5,737 nucleotides of DNA from Paracoccaceae bacterium (GTDB taxonomy: Bacteria; Pseudomonadota; Alphaproteobacteria; Rhodobacterales; Rhodobacteraceae): assembly GCA_007128995.1 (NCBI GenBank), contig SKWJ01000509.1, positions 1 to 5,737 of the forward strand, given 5' to 3'. Of the stretch, positions 1-5,737 are shown one piece after another. The notes below the pieces were generated by a model. The model was given only the letters and a program-made list of their open reading frames with translations, ran no database searches and was not told the origin of the DNA. The stretch's first letter is position 1. The number at the start of each line of letters is the position of its first letter. A program made the translations under genes and the position numbers.

Positions 1-187
1 CATCCATGTTCGGCATGCGGATATCAGTGATCACAACGCCGGGAAAATCTGCACTGATGGCCGACAGTGCCTCTTGCCCATCTGCATAGGTTTCGGTCGT
101 GAACCCCGACAGTGCCAGCCACTGGCTGATAGATTGGCGCATATCCTGTTCATCATCGACAATCGCCACACGCATTTGACGGCTCAT
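1..187 (-). CDS. dctD: DctD-like response regulator, N-terminal receiver domain (3' part lies outside the window)
   Basis: Only the first 62 codons are present; the reading frame runs off the left edge. The visible protein is the first half of a CheY-like receiver domain. The acidic pocket is D11-D12 in AIVDDEQDMR, and the phospho-acceptor is D55 in VVITDIRMP. The wording of these blocks resembles DctD of the NtrC family, which would continue with an AAA+ sigma-54-activating domain and a Fis-type helix-turn-helix, neither visible here. The partner kinase gene dctB ends 78 bp upstream, so the two are probably co-transcribed and form a cognate pair. I chose the ATG at 187 because AGGAAG lies 6 bp upstream; an in-frame ATG at codon 5 lacks such a site. 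The family expectation is that it activates C4-dicarboxylate uptake genes on phosphorylation. The DctD assignment, as opposed to another NtrC-family regulator, is inferred mainly from pairing with DctB. Confidence 0.85.
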   Translation of the reverse strand, partial: MSRQMRVAIVDDEQDMRQSISQWLALSGFTTETYADGQEALSAISADFPGVVITDIRMPNMD

Positions 188-193
188 TTGTGT

Positions 194-199
194 CTTCCT
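194..199 (-). promoter_or_regulatory. Ribosome binding site of dctD
   Basis: The minus strand reads AAGGAAGA across 200-193. Its AGGAAG core is 6 bp from the ATG at 187. This is a strong Shine-Dalgarno match and fixes the dctD start over the in-frame ATG at 175. Confidence 0.75.
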
Positions 200-242
200 T
201 GTCGTCTGTGGCCGTTTGGGAAACCTGTCTCTGCATGAGTCA

Positions 243-258
243 GGCCCGATCCGGGACC
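243..258 (-). repeat. Small hairpin in the dctB-dctD gap
   Basis: The plus strand reads GGCCCGATCCGGGACC. GGCCCG can pair with CGGG-CC across a 3-base loop, leaving one bulged A. It lies 8 bp after the dctB stop codon and well upstream of the dctD ribosome binding site. No T-run follows it on the minus strand, so it is not a convincing intrinsic terminator. It could be an mRNA-processing or stability hairpin that sets the dctB/dctD ratio, or chance in GC-rich DNA. The rest of the 188-265 gap shows nothing else beyond the dctD ribosome binding site. Confidence 0.3.
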
Positions 259-265
259 TTGTTTG

Positions 266-2029
266 TCACTCTGCGGCTTTGGTTGCCATGTCATATATTG
301 GAAATTCGGCCTCGAATACAGCGCCGCCGTCTGGCGGGTTGAAAGCAGTCAACCTGCCACCGTGATCGTTTACGATACCAGAGGATATCGGAAGTCCCAG
401 CCCGACACCCTGCCCCGCTGGCTTGGTGGTATAGAACGGCTCGAACAGGTTTTCAATATTGGCGATCCCTTCACCATTGTCGCGCACGGTCAGTTTGACG
501 GCATCGCCCTGGCTGATCAGGATATCAATTTGCGGGCTGTTCACCCCGCGCGTGGCGTCCACGGCGTTCCTGACAAGGTTCAGGATAACCTGTTCGATGC
601 GCACAGTATCGCCCAGAATGAAAACCGGCTCCTGTGGCACTGTGCGCACAACCAGCACGCGGCTATCACGCAGCATCGGTTCCATCATCGTCAGGGCATC
701 TGCAAGGCAGGTGCGCAGATCGATGGGGGCGAATGCCTCGCCGCCCTTGCGGGCAAAGGATTTCAGCGTCCGCGCAATCGCGCCCATACGGTCAATCAGG
801 TCATCGATACGCTGAAAGGACGCCAGCGCTTCTTCACTGCGGCGGCTTTTCAGCAGCAACCGCGCACCCGCCAGATAGGTTTTCATCGCTGCCAATGGTT
901 GATTGAGTTCATGGCTGACCGAGGCCGACATCTCGCCCAGCGAGGCCAGCTTGGCCGATTGCGCAAGTGTCTGCTCGGCAACCGCCAGATCCTTCTGAAC
1001 GCGCACCCGCGCAGCAATTTCGCGTTGCAGGCGTGCGTTCAGCCCGCGCAATTCTTCCGATTCCTGCTGAAATACAGCAGATTGTGACCATGCCCGGCGG
1101 CTAAGGATGTAGAAAACCAGCGCCAGCAGAAGCGCAAAACCGGTCAGCAGCAGCGCCAAGGCCGCATTGACGCTTTCGCGAACCGAATCATAGCGCGTGA
1201 AGCTGACAAGCCGCCAGCCCCGGAACGGGACCCGCACCTCGGATTGCAGCACCGCCTCTCCGCGCACGAAGGCGTCCGGCGGCGTGTGGGCCCAGTCGGC
1301 CGTTGCGCGCAAAGCGCGTGCGATCGCCGATGGGGCGTCGCGCAGGGCAAGTGCGTCTTCCAGCGAACGCCCGCGCCAGCGCGGTTCGGTTGCAAGGATG
1401 ATGCGGCCACTAGAATCGAGCAAAGCCACCGCATCTGCGAACCCCGCCCAGCTGCGTTCAAATTTTGAAAGGTCTGCGCCCACGATCACAACGCCAAGCA
1501 CCTCACCACTTTGGCGAACGGATCGGACAAAAGAAAACCCGAAACCGCCACTGTCGAGATCCTGCACCAGAAAGGACGTGTCGCTGGCGCGGCGCGCCTC
1601 GACAAAGGCGGCTTCGGAGGCGCGGTTCTTTCCCAACTGGTTGCGATCCGTTGCTGCGACCACCCGTCCTGTATTGTCCAGCAACTCGATCGACGCGGCC
1701 CCGATCTCGGTTTGCAGATCAATCAGACGCTGCGAGGTCGTCGCAAAGCTGCTTTCGCGCAGCGCCGATATCAGTTCAGGATCGCGCGCAAGCAGCAATG
1801 GCACCACCGAATTTCGCTGCAATTCGGATTGGATATTCCCGGAATAGAGCACGAGGCGCAACTCGGCGCGATTGCGCGTTGAATCGGTAAAACTTTCTGA
1901 CAGGAAGGCATTGAGGAACCATGTGCTGACTGCGGCAACAATCAGAAGCAGCGCCACCACCACCCGCCCCCATAGCGGGATGCCAAGAATACTGACACGG
2001 CGTTTGTCGAACTCGGTCGGACTGGACAT
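266..2029 (-). CDS. dctB: DctB-like membrane sensor histidine kinase (C4-dicarboxylate sensing)
   Basis: The 587-residue protein has the DctB layout. A short cytoplasmic start leads to a hydrophobic segment at about 21-42, then a periplasmic region at about 43-286 that fits the double-PDC/Cache sensing module, then a second membrane segment at about 287-309. A helical, probably coiled-coil linker (about 318-360) precedes the kinase core. The phospho-accepting histidine is H373 in SVSHELNQPLAAM. The ATP-binding domain shows an N-box (VILNLVRNAVDA, 482-492), a G1 box (RDNGEGI, D517), an F-box (FEPFYTTK, 529-536) and a G2 box (GVGLGLPIS, 541-549), so all catalytic elements are intact. DctB proteins bind C4-dicarboxylates in the periplasm and phosphorylate DctD; the DctD-like gene directly downstream supports this. 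The frame is open back to a TTG at 2101 inside purQ, but the ATG at 2029 gives a normal DctB N-terminus. There is no clear Shine-Dalgarno before 2029, so the start is less certain than the rest. The ligand is inferred from family membership only. Confidence 0.9.
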   Translation of the reverse strand: MSSPTEFDKRRVSILGIPLWGRVVVALLLIVAAVSTWFLNAFLSESFTDSTRNRAELRLVLYSGNIQSELQRNSVVPLLLARDPELISALRESSFATTSQRLIDLQTEIGAASIELLDNTGRVVAATDRNQLGKNRASEAAFVEARRASDTSFLVQDLDSGGFGFSFVRSVRQSGEVLGVVIVGADLSKFERSWAGFADAVALLDSSGRIILATEPRWRGRSLEDALALRDAPSAIARALRATADWAHTPPDAFVRGEAVLQSEVRVPFRGWRLVSFTRYDSVRESVNAALALLLTGFALLLALVFYILSRRAWSQSAVFQQESEELRGLNARLQREIAARVRVQKDLAVAEQTLAQSAKLASLGEMSASVSHELNQPLAAMKTYLAGARLLLKSRRSEEALASFQRIDDLIDRMGAIARTLKSFARKGGEAFAPIDLRTCLADALTMMEPMLRDSRVLVVRTVPQEPVFILGDTVRIEQVILNLVRNAVDATRGVNSPQIDILISQGDAVKLTVRDNGEGIANIENLFEPFYTTKPAGQGVGLGLPISSGIVNDHGGRLTAFNPPDGGAVFEAEFPIYDMATKAAE

Positions 2030-2040
2030 GGTCAAAAGAG

Positions 2041-2087
2041 TAAAGGCTTTGTCTGCCCTGCTCAAGCGCGGCGCGTCCAAAGCTTTA
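2041..2087. repeat. Imperfect inverted repeat in the purQ-dctB gap
   Basis: The plus strand has TAAAGGCTTTG at 2041-2051 and CAAAGCTTTA at 2078-2087. They are reverse complements apart from one extra base, with 26 bases between them. Each arm is also nearly self-palindromic (AAAGGCTTT; AAAGCTTT), so they can equally be read as two copies of one short dyad. The pair fills most of the 58-bp space between the purQ stop and the dctB ATG. On the minus strand no T-run follows, so a terminator is not supported. It could be a paired binding site for a dimeric regulator of dctB, an mRNA fold, or chance. No clear promoter was recognised in the gap. Confidence 0.35.
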
Positions 2088-2756
2088 TCAGGCGGGCGCA
2101 AAAGCGCTTATCAGCCCCGTGAACATGCGCCGTCCATCGGTGCTGCCATGGATATCAGCAAACGCACGTTCCGGATGGGGCATCATGCCCAGAACGCGGC
2201 GGTTTTCCGACAGGATCCCGGCGATATCATCAACCGAGCCATTGGGATTGGTTTCATACCGGAACGCCACACGCCCATCGCCCTGCAAAGCCGCGCAGGT
2301 TTCGGCATCTGCAACAAAATTCCCGTCATGATGCGCTATCGGAACAGTGATCCGCTCTTCGGGTTGATAGGTGCTGGTGAATGCGCTCTGTGATGTCTCG
2401 ACACGCAGAATGACAGGTTTGCAGATGTAGCGCAGATTGGCATTGCGCAGCAGTGCCCCCGGCAGCAAACCCATTTCCAAAAGCACCTGAAATCCGTTGC
2501 AGATTCCAAGCACATATCCGCCACGTCCTGCGAATTCGACAACGGCCTGCGCGATCGGCGAGCGTGCGGCAATCGCACCGCAGCGCAGATAATCCCCAAA
2601 CGAGAACCCGCCGGGAATACCGACAATGTCGGTTCCCGCAGGCAGCTCTGTTTCCTTGTGCCAGACATGCGCTACCTGCGCGCCCGCCTGCTCAAACGCC
2701 TGAGCAAGATCACGGTCACAATTCGAACCGGGGAAAGTTATAACGGCGGCTTTCAT
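2088..2756 (-). CDS. purQ: Phosphoribosylformylglycinamidine synthase, glutamine amidotransferase subunit PurQ
   Basis: A complete 222-residue class I glutamine amidotransferase, the usual length for stand-alone PurQ. In the cytoplasm it hydrolyses glutamine and passes ammonia to PurL, with PurS as the third subunit, making FGAM from FGAR in de novo purine synthesis. The PurQ-type start is [14 protein letters not shown], followed by the oxyanion region [15 protein letters not shown] (47-61). The nucleophile is C86 in LGICNGFQ and the His-Glu pair is H194/E196 in MPHPERAF. The AHHDGNF block (141-147) is also typical. The frame is open to a TTG at 2774, but the ATG at 2756 has AGAGG 8 bp upstream and matches the family start. 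The gene upstream is an unrelated alcohol dehydrogenase, so purS and purC are not directly upstream as they often are. The stop lies 58 bp from the dctB ATG, and some readthrough into dctB is plausible. Confidence 0.97.
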   Translation of the reverse strand: MKAAVITFPGSNCDRDLAQAFEQAGAQVAHVWHKETELPAGTDIVGIPGGFSFGDYLRCGAIAARSPIAQAVVEFAGRGGYVLGICNGFQVLLEMGLLPGALLRNANLRYICKPVILRVETSQSAFTSTYQPEERITVPIAHHDGNFVADAETCAALQGDGRVAFRYETNPNGSVDDIAGILSENRRVLGMMPHPERAFADIHGSTDGRRMFTGLISAFAPA

Positions 2757-2764
2757 CACGCTGG

Positions 2765-2769
2765 CCTCT
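2765..2769 (-). promoter_or_regulatory. Ribosome binding site of purQ
   Basis: The minus strand reads AGAGG, 8 bp before the ATG at 2756. It supports that ATG over the upstream in-frame TTG at 2774, from which six non-conserved residues would be added. Confidence 0.65.
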
Positions 2770-2782
2770 GGCAATGACAGAT

Positions 2783-2809
2783 GCGCAGGCTTTAACGTGA
2801 AAGCCGCGC
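2783..2809 (-). promoter_or_regulatory. CG-centred palindrome within a longer hairpin between the adh stop and purQ
   Basis: The plus strand at 2788-2805 reads GGCTTTAACGTGAAAGCC, an 18-bp dyad centred on CG with eight of nine positions symmetric. Flanking GCGC at 2783-2786 and 2806-2809 extends it to a 10-bp stem with one bulged base and a 6-base loop. It starts about 26 bp after the adh stop and ends about 27 bp before the purQ ATG. Two readings fit. One is a DNA operator for a dimeric repressor; LacI-family sites, including gammaproteobacterial PurR boxes, are CG-centred palindromes. The other is an RNA hairpin protecting the dehydrogenase mRNA 3' end or weakly terminating it. No T-run follows on the minus strand, against a standard terminator. 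A purQ promoter is likely near here, but only poor -35/-10 matches are visible. Confidence 0.45.
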
Positions 2810-2834
2810 GCGTGCAAAGGGGAAAGAGCGCGGT

Positions 2835-3875
2835 TCAGTTGGCGAAATCCGAGATGACCGCAACGCCGGGCGACATTGGCCCATCGAAAGCAGCAAGCTC
2901 TGCCCCGGCGCTGGACAGGGCAACTTCGCGCGCGATCATTGGCGCGAAATCGACAAGCCCTGCGGCAATCATGCCAAGAAGCGACGGGTATTTATGCGCC
3001 GGCATGCCACGCGTCCCAAACAATGCAAGATTGCGCTGATAGACTGTGCTCATATCAATTTCCATCCGCGCAGTGTCGCCCACCGGCATGCCGACCTGCA
3101 CATGCCGCCCCAGTGGCCGCAAGCACCGCAAAGAGGCATTCGTCGTCTGCGCGATACCCAACGCCTCGATCGAGACATGCGCACCACCCCCGGTCAACTC
3201 GCGGATCTGATCCGCCACATCCCCTGCCCGTGCATCCAGCGCCGCCTCAGCCCCAAGAGCGCGCGCATGCGCCAGTTTTTCCGGCACGATATCCACCACG
3301 ACCACGCGCGCGCCAAGGGCCCGGCCAAGGATCAGGGTGGCAAGCCCGATCCCGCCGGTTCCGTGCACGGCAAGCCATTCGCCGGGACGCAGGGCAGCGC
3401 GGTCTGTCAGCGCGTGAAACGCCGTCGTAACACGACAGCCCAACCCCGCTGCCAGACTGGGCGACATGGTTTCGGGCAGGCGCGCAAGATTATGGGCATG
3501 CGGAACGGAAATATATTCGGCGAATGCGCCGGGTTCGATAAAACCGGGCAGACGCTGGTCAGGACAGGTATTTGAGACGCCAGATCGACAGGCTGGGCAA
3601 CTTCCACATGCAAGGATGAATGGAGCGATGACCCTGTCCCCCACAGCCCAGCCGGAGCGCGGACCTGCTTCGACCACTTCACCGCAATATTCATGCCCCG
3701 GAATTTGCCCCGGCTTGACACGCGGATGCTCTCCGACCCAGCCATGCCAGTCAGACCGGCAAATACCACAGGCAAGGGTCTGCAACACGACGCCATCTTC
3801 CTCGCAGATTGGGTCGGCGACTGTTTCGATGCTCAGATCCCTGCGATACTCCCTCAGGACGGCTGCGCGCATCAT
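2835..3875 (-). CDS. Zinc-dependent medium-chain alcohol dehydrogenase (Zn_ADH6-like)
   Basis: A complete 346-residue MDR dehydrogenase expected to interconvert an alcohol and an aldehyde or ketone with NAD(H) in the cytoplasm. The catalytic zinc ligands are C39 (ACGICRSDWHG), H61-E62 (PGHEYCGEV) and C147 (GLGCRVTTAFHA). The structural zinc site is the four-cysteine lobe C90, C93, C96, C104. The Rossmann motif is GTGGIG (172-177). The acidic D195 at the end of the next strand favours NAD over NADP. The CRSDWHGW string, the GCRVTTAFHAL block and the GGAHVSIEALG segment resemble the subgroup recalled as Zn_ADH6, whose substrates are mostly uncharacterised. It starts 51 bp after the stop of the aldehyde dehydrogenase gene, suggesting one operon and successive oxidation steps. 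Two ATG codons stand in tandem at 3875 and 3872; GGGGA at 3884-3880 lies 4 bp from the first and 7 bp from the second, so translation may start at either. The substrate cannot be assigned. Confidence 0.93.
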   Translation of the reverse strand: MMRAAVLREYRRDLSIETVADPICEEDGVVLQTLACGICRSDWHGWVGEHPRVKPGQIPGHEYCGEVVEAGPRSGWAVGDRVIAPFILACGSCPACRSGVSNTCPDQRLPGFIEPGAFAEYISVPHAHNLARLPETMSPSLAAGLGCRVTTAFHALTDRAALRPGEWLAVHGTGGIGLATLILGRALGARVVVVDIVPEKLAHARALGAEAALDARAGDVADQIRELTGGGAHVSIEALGIAQTTNASLRCLRPLGRHVQVGMPVGDTARMEIDMSTVYQRNLALFGTRGMPAHKYPSLLGMIAAGLVDFAPMIAREVALSSAGAELAAFDGPMSPGVAVISDFAN

Positions 3876-3879
3876 GTTT

Positions 3880-3884
3880 TCCCC
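3880..3884 (-). promoter_or_regulatory. Ribosome binding site of the alcohol dehydrogenase
   Basis: The minus strand reads GGGGA followed by AAAC and two tandem ATG codons. The spacing is 4 bp to the first ATG (3875) and 7 bp to the second (3872). The second has the more usual distance, so the true N-terminus may be one methionine shorter. Confidence 0.5.
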
Positions 3885-3926
3885 GTGTTCAAGCTGCAGC
3901 CATGGCGGTACCGCAGCAGTGTCGCC

Positions 3927-5737
3927 TCATGCGCCATAAGGCACCCAGATCGTCTTGCATTGTGTCGCTGCCTCAAGAAACGTGCGGCCCTGATCCAATG
4001 GATCAGCAAGGCACCACACTACTTTGATATTACTAGCACTTTCTTGCTCTACCTCCGCCTCCAGATCAGGCTCGGCCAGCCAGAGCGCGGCAATGTCCTG
4101 ATGTCCGGCGAGCACAGTTGCCAATTCGGCTTTCGGACCGGACACGATATTGACGACACCGCCCGGAATATCTGAACAGGCCAGAATTCGTGCAAGCTCC
4201 AGCGCGGCCAACGGCTGTGACTGCGACGGGACGGCAACAACCCGGTTTCCCATCGCAATCGCGGGCAACAGCAATGACAGAAATCCAAGCAAGGGCGCGT
4301 CTTCGGGTGCAATCAGTCCCATCACGCCAAAGGCTTCCTTCATCGCCAGCGTGACATGCCCGCTTTGTGTCGCATGCAGGCTTGCGTCAAACTTGTCAGC
4401 CCAGGCTGCATAATAGAACGTCCGTGCAATGGCGCGGTCGATCTCGTCAGCCGATACAAAATTCTGCATGTGCGCAGATTGCGCAGTCAGGTTTTCTGCA
4501 AGGAAATATAAGACCTGCGCGCGCTGATGCCCGCTCATCTGCGTCCAGCCACCCGCTTTGTGCGCTGCTTCGGTGGCATTGCGAATGTCTTTCCGGCTGC
4601 CCAGTGGCGCATGCCCCAGAAGCCGCCCTTCGGACAGCACGGAATAGCTTTGCCCATTATCAGCACGTTTCTGCGCGCCGCCAATATACAGTTTGTGCGT
4701 CCGGTCCAGCCCTTCGATCGCGGCGGATTGCGGCAAGGGGCGCAGCGTTGCCGGGCCTTCCAAGTGCACCGCGTTCGCTGCTGGTCGCAGATAGGCGGCC
4801 ATTCCCGTTCGCCCGCCTTCACGGCCAAATCCGCTTTCGCGCATGCCGCCGAAGGGCGCATTGGCGTCAAGGATATTGGTGGTGTTGATCCAAACCACCC
4901 CGGCGCGGATACGTGCGGCCATATCCATCGCGAGCGTCAGGTTTTCTGACCAGATCGACGCGGCAAGTCCATACCGCGAATTATTGGCCAGCTCGACCGC
5001 TTCTTGTGGCGTGCGGAAGGTAGAGACGGTTGCAACAGGACCAAATATTTCCTCTGAAAAACATGGGTTTGAAGCCTCTACCTCAAGCAACAAAGTAGGC
5101 GGATAAAAACACCCGTCCGGCGCATGGCCTGCCTGCAGAACGCCCCCGGCGGCGACACCCTGTTCAACCAACTGGTGAATACGCGCCAACTGACGCGGGT
5201 GCACGATCGCGCCGATGTCGATTGACTTGTCCAACGGATCGCCGACACGCAGCGTGGTAAGTCGCTGCTTCAGCTTGGCGATGAACGGCTTGGCGACCGC
5301 TTCGGCCACAAGGATGCGCGACCCGGCGCAGCAAACTTCACCCTGATTGAACCAGATCGCATCAACCACCCCTTCAACGGCGGCATCCAGATCCGCATCG
5401 GCGAAGACAACGAATGGTGATTTTCCGCCGAGTTCAAGGGTCAGCGCCTTACCACTGCCAGCAGTTGCGCGCCTTATCTCGCGGCCAACCTCGGTCGAGC
5501 CAGTAAAGGCGATCTTGTCGACACCGGGATGCGCAACCAGTGCCGCGCCCGTCGTGCCATCCCCTGTCACAATATTCACCACCCCGTGCGGCAGCCCCGC
5601 TTCAATGCAGATCTCTGCAAACAGTAGTGCTGTCAGGGGCGTGTATTCGGCAGGCTTGAGAACCACCGTGTTGCCGGCTGCGAGCGCTGGCGCAACCTTC
5701 CAAGCCAGCATCAGAAGCGGAAAGTTCCACGGGATAA
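3927..5737 (-). CDS. ALDH16-type two-domain aldehyde dehydrogenase (5' end outside the window)
   Basis: About 603 residues are visible. The frame is open to the right edge, and the Met at 5711 is internal because the conserved IPWNFPLL precedes it. Numbering from that Met, the first domain has the cofactor lysine K19 (VLKPAEYTP), FTGSTEVG (69-76), the general base E93 (LELGGKSP), the nucleophile C127 (FNQGEVCCAGSR) and E221 (EEIFGPV), so it should oxidise an aldehyde to an acid with NAD(P). From about 336 a second ALDH-like domain begins (KLYIGGAQK) and repeats the N-terminal fold in order: VMGLIAPEDAPLL, LLPAIAMGNRVVAV, IPGGVVNIVSG. It then ends near where the catalytic half would start. The PWN motif is PED, the cofactor lysine is V494, and no nucleophilic cysteine block follows, so this domain is not catalytic. 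An active first domain with a degenerate second matches bacterial ALDH16, for which I recall a Loktanella structure; those proteins are nearly 800 residues, so about 180 are missing here. The alcohol dehydrogenase gene follows at 51 bp. The substrate is unknown. Confidence 0.92.
   Translation of the reverse strand, partial: IPWNFPLLMLAWKVAPALAAGNTVVLKPAEYTPLTALLFAEICIEAGLPHGVVNIVTGDGTTGAALVAHPGVDKIAFTGSTEVGREIRRATAGSGKALTLELGGKSPFVVFADADLDAAVEGVVDAIWFNQGEVCCAGSRILVAEAVAKPFIAKLKQRLTTLRVGDPLDKSIDIGAIVHPRQLARIHQLVEQGVAAGGVLQAGHAPDGCFYPPTLLLEVEASNPCFSEEIFGPVATVSTFRTPQEAVELANNSRYGLAASIWSENLTLAMDMAARIRAGVVWINTTNILDANAPFGGMRESGFGREGGRTGMAAYLRPAANAVHLEGPATLRPLPQSAAIEGLDRTHKLYIGGAQKRADNGQSYSVLSEGRLLGHAPLGSRKDIRNATEAAHKAGGWTQMSGHQRAQVLYFLAENLTAQSAHMQNFVSADEIDRAIARTFYYAAWADKFDASLHATQSGHVTLAMKEAFGVMGLIAPEDAPLLGFLSLLLPAIAMGNRVVAVPSQSQPLAALELARILACSDIPGGVVNIVSGPKAELATVLAGHQDIAALWLAEPDLEAEVEQESASNIKVVWCLADPLDQGRTFLEAATQCKTIWVPYGA

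Noticed and set aside
635..650. TGGCAC followed by a GC-containing segment, resembling half of a sigma-54 promoter
   Set aside because: The -12 element does not match at the required spacing, and the site lies inside dctB on the antisense strand with no gene to drive.
263..1087. A 274-codon plus-strand open frame antisense to the dctB kinase domain
   Set aside because: It lies entirely opposite an intact histidine kinase gene, its translation is rich in R, Q and H with no recognisable domain, and it is a typical shadow frame of GC-rich coding DNA.
1197..1847. A 216-codon plus-strand open frame antisense to the DctB sensing region
   Set aside because: Low-complexity R/S/A-rich translation with no family resemblance, fully covered by a real gene on the other strand.
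2757..2774. TTG start extending PurQ by six residues
   Set aside because: The ATG at 2756 has a properly spaced AGAGG and matches the conserved PurQ N-terminus.
2783..2809. Intrinsic terminator of the dehydrogenase operon
   Set aside because: The stem is good, but no T-run follows on the minus strand; it is reported as a palindrome of undecided function instead.
2994..3575. A 193-codon plus-strand open frame antisense to the alcohol dehydrogenase
   Set aside because: The opposite strand encodes a complete, motif-verified dehydrogenase; this frame has no domain and no convincing ribosome binding site.
3889..3930. A 13-codon minus-strand ORF whose ATG overlaps the aldehyde dehydrogenase stop codon (ATGA), ending before adh
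   Set aside because: Such short overlapping frames are common by chance; the peptide (MRRHCCGTAMAAA) has no visible meaning and no dedicated ribosome binding site.

Overview
The window looks like chromosomal DNA from an alphaproteobacterium, most likely Rhodobacterales/Rhodobacteraceae. This rests on recalled protein resemblance (a two-domain ALDH16-type aldehyde dehydrogenase, a Zn_ADH6-type alcohol dehydrogenase, an alphaproteobacterial PurQ, a DctB/DctD pair) and a moderately high GC content. No search was run. Every convincing gene is on the minus strand, so the biological reading order runs from high to low coordinates. There are no RNA genes, mobile elements, CRISPR arrays or non-coding stretches over 300 bases.

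Region 1 (5737 down to 2835) holds two dehydrogenase genes 51 bp apart, probably one transcription unit. The first is the 3' three-quarters of an ALDH16-type aldehyde dehydrogenase: a catalytically complete ALDH domain followed by a degenerate second ALDH-like domain. The second is a complete zinc-dependent medium-chain alcohol dehydrogenase. Together they could oxidise an alcohol to an aldehyde and then to an acid, but the substrate cannot be read from the sequence.

Region 2 (2834 to 2030) holds purQ, the glutaminase subunit of FGAM synthetase (de novo purine synthesis). Short gaps of 78 and 58 bp flank it, and both contain AAAG/CTTT-type inverted repeats. The gap upstream of purQ has a near-perfect 18-bp palindrome centred on CG inside a longer hairpin. 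This is the most notable unexplained element in the window.

Region 3 (2029 to 1) holds a two-component system: dctB, a membrane sensor kinase with a periplasmic sensing region, then the first 62 codons of a DctD-like response regulator cut by the window edge. In relatives this pair senses C4-dicarboxylates and activates a sigma-54-dependent TRAP or DctA transporter. No transporter gene is visible here.

The window is mostly ordinary metabolic and regulatory sequence. I see no evidence of a novel system. The points worth a second look are the pseudo-ALDH C-terminal domain, the ALDH16-ADH pairing, the palindromes around purQ, and the placement of purQ without purS immediately upstream.
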